Shown: piece after piece, positions 7,345-12,343 of the stretch | Numbering within the stretch: the first letter of the stretch is position 1 | How the letters are laid out: each line of letters begins with the position of its first letter | From: an uncultured Acidobacteriota bacterium | GTDB taxonomy: Bacteria > Acidobacteriota > Vicinamibacteria > Vicinamibacterales > UBA8438 | Length of the DNA: 12,343 nucleotides | NCBI GenBank assembly: GCA_913043805.1 | Contig: CAJWMX010000034.1 | Location: forward strand, 1 to 12,343 | Direction of reading: 5' to 3' | Program-made: the position numbers and the translations under genes | Notes under the pieces: generated by a model | What the model was told of the DNA's origin: nothing | Database searches by the model: none | Seen by the model: the letters and a program-made list of their open reading frames with translations, nothing else

Positions 7345-7976
7345 TGGCGATTGTAAAGAAGCTTCTCGTGGCGACATTGGCGGTCGGCGTCCTTGGCTAC
7401 CTGTTTGTCAGTAGTCTCGAAGACACCATCTCCGAGCCCTATTCGCTCGAAGGGGCGTCGCTCAGCGGGTGGACACTCGAGATGGCGGAGCCCGGCTTTC
7501 GCGGGCTGTCAGTGCTTGGTCTGCGACCGCCGTCGCTCCTCCGGGCGAATCTGTTCGACCAGCTCTTCGATCGGACCATGGAGTCGATGACCGGGCCGCC
7601 CGACGACCTGTTGCCGATCGTGATGCTGGAGGAGTATCAACGTGGCCTCGCTGGCCTGCTGAGTCCGAGCGAGCTGCTACAACGGGCGCGTACCGCGGGC
7701 CTGGATCAGCTGACCCTGTCGCCGGTCTGCATGGCCGTGATCCGAGAGCCATACCAGGGCACCACGCGGCAGTTCTACTTCATCCTCTTCGAGACGCCGG
7801 AGATCCAGGCGTTCCGGGTAGATTTGGCCGCGCTGGCCGCCGCGCAGGGCGCGTCGCCAGGCCTTCTCGACCCCTTCGAGGTTGTTCTTCCGATCGCCGG
7901 CTCAGACCCCGCCTTCACGACCTGGTGGCCGCTGGTGGTGGATCGGGAGAACGATTGTCGGGCCGAGATCGGGTAG
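7344..7976 (+). CDS. Exported or membrane-anchored protein of unknown function
   Basis: I do not recognise this 210-residue protein. Its ATG shares one base with the stop codon of the response regulator (TAATG at 7342-7346), so it is almost certainly translated with it. Residues 1-23 (KK then a hydrophobic stretch VATLAVGVLGYLFVSS) form a signal anchor or signal peptide; the rest should be outside the cytoplasm. The body is moderately acidic with no repeats. Two cysteines are present, Cys129 (SPVCMAV) and Cys205 near the C-terminus (ENDCRAE), and could pair in the periplasm. Its position makes it a candidate accessory protein or target of the two-component system. The function is left open. 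Confidence 0.8.
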   Translation: MAIVKKLLVATLAVGVLGYLFVSSLEDTISEPYSLEGASLSGWTLEMAEPGFRGLSVLGLRPPSLLRANLFDQLFDRTMESMTGPPDDLLPIVMLEEYQRGLAGLLSPSELLQRARTAGLDQLTLSPVCMAVIREPYQGTTRQFYFILFETPEIQAFRVDLAALAAAQGASPGLLDPFEVVLPIAGSDPAFTTWWPLVVDRENDCRAEIG

Positions 7977-7994
7977 GTCGCCTGCCGATGCGTA

Positions 7995-8077
7995 GGCATT
8001 GGCACCAGTGCAGGCGAGTGCCAATGCCCGTAAGGTCGACGGGTGGATCTGCTTCTCGGCGACCGGCGGCTTTGGCA
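7995..8077 (+). repeat. Palindromic repeat, copy 1 (left flank of selenoprotein gene)
   Basis: The 83-nt element consists of a perfect 11-bp hairpin (GGCATTGGCAC/GTGCCAATGCC, 7995-8005 with 8018-8028, 12-nt loop), a core CCCGTAAGGTCGACGGG whose ends also pair, and a tail ending GACCGGCGGCTTTGGCA. It matches the reverse complement of 8689-8771 at 73 of 83 positions by hand count, without gaps. It ends 16 nt before the ATG at 8094 and fills most of the 117-nt gap after the unknown exported gene. Confidence 0.85.
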
Positions 8078-8093
8078 CGGGATCAGTGGACTC

Positions 8094-8714
8094 ATGACGA
8101 CGCTTCGCGTCTATACCGACTTCGTTTGACCGTGGTGCTATCTCAGTACCGGGCGTATTGAGCGAGTGCGGCGGGAGCTCGGGCTCGAGATCGAGTGGGT
8201 CTACTTCCCGCTGCATCCCGAAACCCCGGAAGAAGGGCGCTCGCTCGAATCGCTGTTCGCCGGCCGCGGATACGACCTGAAGGTGATGCACGAGCGGATG
8301 GCGGCGCTCATGGCCGAGGAGGGGTTGCCTTACGGTCGGCGCACCCACACCTACAACAGCCGTCTCGCACAAGAGCTCGCGGCCTGGGCCGACGGCCAGC
8401 CTGGCGGCGAGGCGTTGCACGGGGAGCTGTATCGCGCCTACTTTGTCGACGGGCGCAATCTTGTCGACATCGATGTGCTTGTCTCGCTGGCTGAGGCGGC
8501 CGGGCTGGCGGGTAACGAGGCGCGTCAGGTGATCGAGGGTCGGACGATGCGCGAGCTCGTCGACGAGCACTGGTCAGCCTCGACCCGCGCCGGCATCACC
8601 GGCGTGCCCACCTTCGAAGCCGGTGGCTACCGCGCCGTAGGCGCCCAGCCGGAAGAGGTAATACGCCGGCTGGTCTCGGCCGACCCCCTGCCAAAGCCGC
8701 CGGTCGCCGAGTAG
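8094..8714 (+). CDS. FrnE-like DsbA-family oxidoreductase, predicted selenoprotein (UPWC)
   Basis: The protein has 206 residues, reading TGA 8127-8129 as selenocysteine 12. It is a cytoplasmic thioredoxin-fold thiol/selenol oxidoreductase (no signal peptide). The N-terminus reads MTTLRVYTDFV-Sec-PWCYLS, matching the usual DFxCPWCYL of FrnE/DsbA proteins with UGA exactly at the first catalytic Cys; Cys15 is the resolving residue. The helical insertion spans about 60-150. The cis-Pro loop GITGVPTF (Pro172) and the closing GAQPEEVIRRLV are intact. There is no other cysteine. The reading frame stays open for about 195 codons after the TGA, which argues against decay. A SECIS-like hairpin follows the TGA. 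ATG 8094 is chosen because the first beta strand needs it; its ribosome site is weak. A start at GTG 8166 would delete the active site. The last eight residues come from a repeat. The alternative is a recent nonsense mutation. Confidence 0.85.
8142..8162 (+). promoter_or_regulatory. Predicted bacterial SECIS hairpin
   Basis: CTCAGTAC (8142-8149) pairs with GTATTGAG (8155-8162) in eight consecutive pairs, one of them G-U, around the 5-nt loop CGGGC. The loop guanines begin 21 nt after the UGA at 8127-8129. This fits the bacterial rule of a short stem-loop inside the coding region with an apical G about 16-37 nt after UGA, which SelB binds to deliver Sec-tRNA. A competing stem, GGTGCT/AGTACC (8134-8139 with 8145-8150), uses the same bases but has no loop G. 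Confidence 0.75.
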
Positions 8715-8771
8715 GAGTTCCACCCGGCGACCTTACGGGCATTGGCACGTGAGTGCGCCGGTGCCAATGCC
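8689..8771 (-). repeat. Palindromic repeat, copy 2, inverted, overlapping the gene end
   Basis: This is the reverse-complement partner of 7995-8077 and also 83 nt long. It shares exact blocks of 23 nt (8689-8711 with 8055-8077) and 21 nt (8728-8748 with 8018-8038). Its hairpin is 8738-8748 with 8761-8771, again with a 12-nt loop. It contains the last codons and the TAG stop of the selenoprotein gene. The words AGCCTGTAGCC (8783-8793) and GCCTGAAGC (8798-8806) follow it and recur inverted at 12207-12223 beside copy 3. Confidence 0.85.
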
Positions 8772-8826
8772 TGGGCGCCCGGAGCCTGTAGCCCGTAGCC
8801 TGAAGCTTTCGTGACGGCGAGGACGC

Positions 8827-10077
8827 TCACCGTCCCCCGTCCTCGATAGTCTCGTAGACCAGCGTCTTCCATTCCTCTCGAAATCCGCCGCCGCGTGACG
8901 GCGAGACGGCGGCCATGATCACCGTTACGATCCCGTGCTCCGGGTCGATCGAGAACCTGGTGCCGGATGAGCCGTCCCACCAGTACTCGCCTTCCCCGAC
9001 CGGCCAGCTGTAGGCGCTGGAGTCCAGGATCACGTTGAACCCGAGGCCCCAGCCGGATCCCGCCATGTAGCCGCCTCCGATCGGCATGGCTCGGGCCGGC
9101 ACGTGGTTGTCGAGCATCAGCGCCACCGTGTTCTCAGACAGTAGGCGGGTCCCATTGAGCGTGCCGCCAGGAACATCTGCGAGAACCGGAGGAAGTCGGT
9201 TGCCGACGCCCGCAGGCCGACGCCGCCCTCGATCAGTGGGGGCGCTCGGTGAACGGTACCTGCTCGATGGCGTAGGGACGCAGCTCGCCCGTCTCGCGGT
9301 CGGGGCGATACACGCTGGCCAGCCGGTCCTCACGCTCGCCATCGGCCCAGAACTCGGTGTCCCTCATTCCCATCGGTTCGAAGATGCGCTCCTGGAGGAA
9401 TTCGTCGAGCGGCTGACCAGATCACACTTCGACGAGTCGACCCAGTATCGTGGTGGAGACGCCGTATCGGAAACGGGTGCCAGGGTCTTCGAAGAGCGGC
9501 ATCGCAGCCACGTTGTCCACCATCTCTCCGAGACTGATCGAGCGGAGCCTGACGTCGTTGGCCCGGTAGATCTGGCTGCTCCGGCTGCCGATACCCGAGG
9601 TGTGGGTCAGCAGGTGACGGACCGTGATGTCGCCTTGACGCGTCCTCGTCCGTTCGAGGTCGGGCGCCGAGGCGTCGACGAAGACTCGCTGCGCCGAGAA
9701 CTGCGGGAGATAGTCGGAAATTGGGTCGTCCAGCTGGAAGGACCCTCCTCCCAGAGCAGCATCACCGCGGTGCTCGTGATCGAGCGGGTCATCGAGTAGA
9801 GCCGGAAAATGGCGTCGTCTGGCATCGCGTCGCCCACCTCGAGGTCACGCACGCCGAGCGCCTCGAAGTACACCAGCTTGCCGTGGCGGGCCACGGCCGC
9901 CACGACGCCGGCGATGTGGCCCTCGTCGATGTGCGCCTGGAGTGCCGCGGTGGCCGCTCCGAGGCCGGCGGGCGACATCCCCACCGACTCCGGTGCCGCA
10001 CGGTCGAGATCCTGGGCGGCGGCCGGAGTGCACCAGACCAGTGCGCTGACGAGACATGCCAGGTGTCGAAGCTGCAT
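8827..10077 (-). pseudogene. Decayed CubicO/class C beta-lactamase-fold serine hydrolase
   Basis: The N-terminus is sound: ATG at 10077-10075, Shine-Dalgarno GGGAGGGAG upstream, signal peptide LACLVSALVWCTPAAAQ, then GVVAAVARHGKLVYFEALG. The nucleophile motif reads SMTR (Ser95-Arg98), where family members normally have SxxK. The frame breaks near 9740: after LLWEEG the homologous FQLDDPISDYLPQF is in another frame. That frame runs through DITVRHLLTHTSG and RFRYGVSTTILGRLVEV to a TGA (plus-strand 9422-9424) where Trp is expected (VWSGQPLDEF). It breaks again at a C5 run (9238-9242, RP/PLIEGG) and near 9168 (MFL/GGTLNG), before the intact end GWGLGFNVIL, FSIDPEHGIVTVIM and the TGA at 8829-8827. 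With three frameshifts and one nonsense codon, it is very probably non-functional unless the assembly is faulty. Confidence 0.88.
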
Positions 10078-10097
10078 CGGGGTCTCCCTCCCTGCGG

Positions 10098-10126
10098 AAT
10101 ATAATCACCTCTTACGCCATCGTCGA
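10098..10126 (-). promoter_or_regulatory. Sigma70-like promoter for the hydrolase pseudogene
   Basis: On the minus strand, TCGACG (plus 10121-10126) and TATATT (plus 10098-10103) are separated by 17 nt. They match the -35 and -10 consensus at 4 of 6 and 5 of 6 positions. The predicted start, near 10091, lies just before the GGGAGGGAG ribosome site of the pseudogene. Confidence 0.45.
10100..10105 (+). promoter_or_regulatory. Consensus -10 box for the beta-propeller gene
   Basis: A perfect TATAAT lies 37 nt upstream of the GTG at 10143, with AGGAGGAG at 10131-10138. The -35 region (about 10077-10082) is poor. It overlaps the divergent minus-strand -10, so the two promoters would compete. Confidence 0.45.
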
Positions 10127-10142
10127 GCGTAGGAGGAGAGTG

Positions 10143-11369
10143 GTGAGACACGTCTGTACGCGATTCGCATGTGCCATGGTGGTCCTCGGTCTGCCGATCT
10201 CGGCCGCCTCGCAGGACTGGACCCAGTGGCGGGGCGCCAATCGGGACGGCGCGGTGCAGAGCTTCGACGTGCCAGCCACCTGGCCCGCCGCGCTCGCCGA
10301 GCAGTGGACCGTCGAGGTGGGTGAAGGCTACGCCTCGCCGATCATCGTCGGCGACCGTCTCTACATGTTCAGCCGCCAGGGCGAAGAGGAAGTGATGCAG
10401 GCGCTCGACGTGAGCACCGGCGAGACGCTGTGGCGGAGCGCCTATCCCGCCAGCTTCGAGATGATCGCGGCCACCCGTCGGCACGGCCCGGGCCCGAAGG
10501 CGACGCCGGCCTATGCGGACGGTCGCCTCTTCACCCTCGGGATCAGTGGGATCGTGACGGCGTTCGATGCCGAGAACGGTGACCAGCTCTGGCAGCGTTC
10601 CGCCGATTCGGTCGAACCGCTGTACCACACCGGTCAGTCGCCCATCGTCGACGGCGGTCAGATGATTCTGCACGTCGGGGGCCACGACTCGGGTGCGCTC
10701 ACCTCATTCGATGTCGAGACCGGGGACGAGGTCTGGCGCTGGGACGGTGACGGCCCCGCCTACGGCTCTCCGATCGTGGTCGAGGTCGAGGGCAGCCGCC
10801 AGGTGATCACCTTCACTCAGGAGAATTTCGTCGGGGTGTCGGCCGACACCGGCGCGTTGCTCTGGAGTCGCCCCTACACGACACAGTCGACGACGACCTC
10901 ACAGACGCCGCGGCTCTATCAAGGCGACGTCATCGAAAGCGGCCGGGGCAATGGCATCACCCGGTTCCGGGTCGTACGGGAGGGGAACGCCTGGACGACC
11001 GAGGACGTGTGGCACAACGACGAGGTCTCGATGCACATGTCCAATGGCGTGGTGGTGGACGGGGTCCTGTTCGGCCTGTCACACCTCAACAGCGGGCAGT
11101 ACTTCGGGCTCGACCTCGATAGCGGCACCCTGCTCTGGACCAGCGATCCGCGGCAGGCGGACCACGCGTCCATCCTCAATGTGGGCACCACGATCCTGTC
11201 GATGGAAGAGGACGGCGAACTGTTGATCGTGCCCCATAGCCGGACCGGGTTCGCTCCGGTCCAACGATACGAGCTGGCCGATAGCGCCACCTGGACGTTG
11301 CCAGCGCTATCAGGCAATCGGGTGTTCGTGAAGGATCTCGAGTCGTTGACGCTCTGGACAGTGGACTGA
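10143..11369 (+). CDS. Exported PQQ-like beta-propeller repeat protein
   Basis: The protein has 408 residues from a GTG at 10143 (GTG 10140 is equally possible) behind the strong AGGAGGAG at 10131. A signal peptide of about 23 residues (RFACAMVVLGLPISAAS, cleavage before QDW) directs export. The mature protein starts WTQWRGANRDG, the common opening of PQQ-binding-like propellers in this kind of bacterium. Blade motifs of the form (A/S)xDxxTGxxxW recur: ALDVSTGETLWR, AFDAENGDQLWQ, SFDVETGDEVWR, GVSADTGALLWS and GLDLDSGTLLWT. It resembles BamB and the non-catalytic end of PQQ alcohol dehydrogenases. I see no cytochrome c motif (CxxCH), so an enzyme role is not shown; a scaffold or binding role is likelier. 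It diverges from the pseudogene across 65 nt. Confidence 0.88.
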   Translation: MRHVCTRFACAMVVLGLPISAASQDWTQWRGANRDGAVQSFDVPATWPAALAEQWTVEVGEGYASPIIVGDRLYMFSRQGEEEVMQALDVSTGETLWRSAYPASFEMIAATRRHGPGPKATPAYADGRLFTLGISGIVTAFDAENGDQLWQRSADSVEPLYHTGQSPIVDGGQMILHVGGHDSGALTSFDVETGDEVWRWDGDGPAYGSPIVVEVEGSRQVITFTQENFVGVSADTGALLWSRPYTTQSTTTSQTPRLYQGDVIESGRGNGITRFRVVREGNAWTTEDVWHNDEVSMHMSNGVVVDGVLFGLSHLNSGQYFGLDLDSGTLLWTSDPRQADHASILNVGTTILSMEEDGELLIVPHSRTGFAPVQRYELADSATWTLPALSGNRVFVKDLESLTLWTVD

Positions 11370-11459
11370 TTCAGGACGAGCCGGGAACGTCATCGAGGCG
11401 GCCGGCGTCCAACAGACCATCAGCTGGCCCCAGCACACGCAAGGGAGAGAGAAAGCAGC

Positions 11460-12119
<660 letters not shown>

Positions 12120-12131
12120 GGGCTGCGAGGA

Positions 12132-12217
12132 GGCATTTGGCGGGCAGGTAGGCAGCCGCCGAATGCCCGTGAGGTCGACGGGCTCTCATGCAACCTGTCG
12201 ACCGGCGGCTACAGGCT
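12132..12217 (+). repeat. Palindromic repeat, copy 3 (diverged)
   Basis: It lies 12 nt after the peroxiredoxin stop in the same orientation as copy 1. The head hairpin is GGCATTTGGCGG/CCGCCGAATGCC (12132-12143 with 12156-12167, one G-U pair), again with a 12-nt loop. The core AATGCCCGTGAGGTCGACGGG-type segment differs from copy 1 at one base, and GACCGGCGGCT (12200-12210) is conserved at identical spacing. The rest of the 184-nt spacer holds no gene. No T tract follows the hairpin. Confidence 0.75.
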
Positions 12218-12283
12218 TCAGGCGCTCTGACGCTCGAAGGACCGTTGAGGCGGTTCCCCGGGCGTTGCGTCGTTTTGGCCGCC

Positions 12284-12289
12284 TATAGT
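12284..12289 (+). promoter_or_regulatory. -10-like box before the kinase gene
   Basis: TATAGT matches the sigma70 -10 consensus at 5 of 6 positions and lies 14 nt before the kinase ATG. That would give a very short leader with GGCGGA as the only ribosome-site candidate. No good -35 was found at the right distance. Confidence 0.35.
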
Positions 12290-12303
12290 CGGCGGACAAC
12301 GAC

Positions 12304-12343
12304 ATGTCTTTGAGTGCCGGGCAGCGTCTGGGGCCCTACGAGG
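12304..12343 (+). CDS. Ser/Thr protein kinase, N-terminal fragment cut by the window edge
   Basis: Only 13 codons are visible: MSLSAGQRLGPYE. This is the stereotyped N-terminus of Hanks-type Ser/Thr kinases in Acidobacteriota, where (G/A)xRLGPYEI leads into the glycine-rich ATP loop. The kinase domain itself is outside the window, so the call rests on this start and on family knowledge. A -10-like TATAGT lies just upstream. Confidence 0.6.
   Translation, partial: MSLSAGQRLGPYE

Noticed and set aside
8127..8129. The TGA as a simple pseudogene nonsense mutation
   Set aside because: It cannot be fully excluded, but its exact place at the catalytic Cys, the SECIS-like hairpin and the intact downstream frame make recoding more likely. 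In contrast, the TGA at 9422-9424 replaces Trp, lies among frameshifts and was called a true lesion.
7902..8570. A 222-residue minus-strand open frame across copy 1 and the selenoprotein
   Set aside because: No family resemblance; it is antisense to a coding frame with conserved motifs, and part of it is repeat sequence.
8166..8714. A shorter DsbA-like protein starting at GTG 8166
   Set aside because: It lacks the first beta strand and the whole redox motif. The family N-terminus is present in the same frame upstream, broken only by the TGA at the Cys position.
7995..8771. Integron cassette with attC sites or a CRISPR fragment
   Set aside because: The two copies are inverted, not direct, the core GTTRRRY/RYYYAAC arrangement was not found, and there is no repeat-spacer periodicity.
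8738..8771. Intrinsic terminator after the selenoprotein gene
   Set aside because: The hairpin is strong but is followed by GC-rich sequence with no T tract, and it belongs to a repeat family also found upstream of the gene.
9086..9799. A 237-residue plus-strand open frame opposite the hydrolase
   Set aside because: It is long only because it mirrors the decayed gene; the minus strand shows continuous family similarity across frames.

Overview
This is a GC-rich, gene-dense bacterial window. The best guess for the source is Acidobacteriota, possibly Vicinamibacteria-like. The strongest hint is the truncated gene at the right edge, whose N-terminus (MSLSAGQRLGPYE) has the form of the large serine/threonine kinase families of that phylum. 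A Tat-type amidase, a CubicO-like serine hydrolase and a PQQ-type propeller fit the same background. The taxonomy is inference.

Layout. 2-2900 is a compact plus-strand run: the C-terminal part of a PQQ-dependent sugar dehydrogenase, a TauD/TfdA-type Fe(II)/2-oxoglutarate dioxygenase, and a zinc-type cation diffusion facilitator with a natural poly-His N-terminus that overlaps the dioxygenase by 4 nt. A hairpin-rich gap leads to a Tat-exported amidase-signature enzyme (2998-4719). 4801-7976 looks like one operon: a membrane fatty acid desaturase, a two-TM histidine kinase with no external sensor domain, an OmpR-type response regulator, and an exported protein of unknown function. The last three genes overlap by 4 nt and 1 nt. 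A TGTTACA-N4-TATTACA direct repeat lies just upstream of the desaturase. The layout recalls the Bacillus des-desK-desR membrane-fluidity circuit but is built from different protein families.

8094-8714 is the standout. It is a FrnE-like DsbA-family oxidoreductase whose CxxC motif reads TGA-Pro-Trp-Cys. The in-frame UGA sits exactly where the first active-site Cys belongs. A perfectly paired 8-bp hairpin with a CGGGC loop starts 12 nt after it, which is the arrangement expected of a bacterial SECIS element. I read this as a selenocysteine protein. A conventional gene call would start inside the frame, at 8166 for example, and lose the active site. The gene is bracketed by two inverted copies of an 83-nt palindromic repeat. 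The right copy runs into the coding sequence and supplies its C-terminal tail. A third, diverged copy follows the peroxiredoxin gene at 12132, with compensatory changes in its hairpin.

8827-10077 (minus strand) is a decayed CubicO/class C beta-lactamase-fold hydrolase with three frameshifts and a nonsense codon. It diverges, across a 65-nt spacer with promoter-like sequences, from an intact exported PQQ-like beta-propeller protein (10143-11369). A Prx6-type 1-Cys peroxiredoxin (11460-12119) follows, then the repeat-bearing spacer and the start of the Ser/Thr kinase gene. No tRNA, rRNA, CRISPR array or transposase gene was seen.
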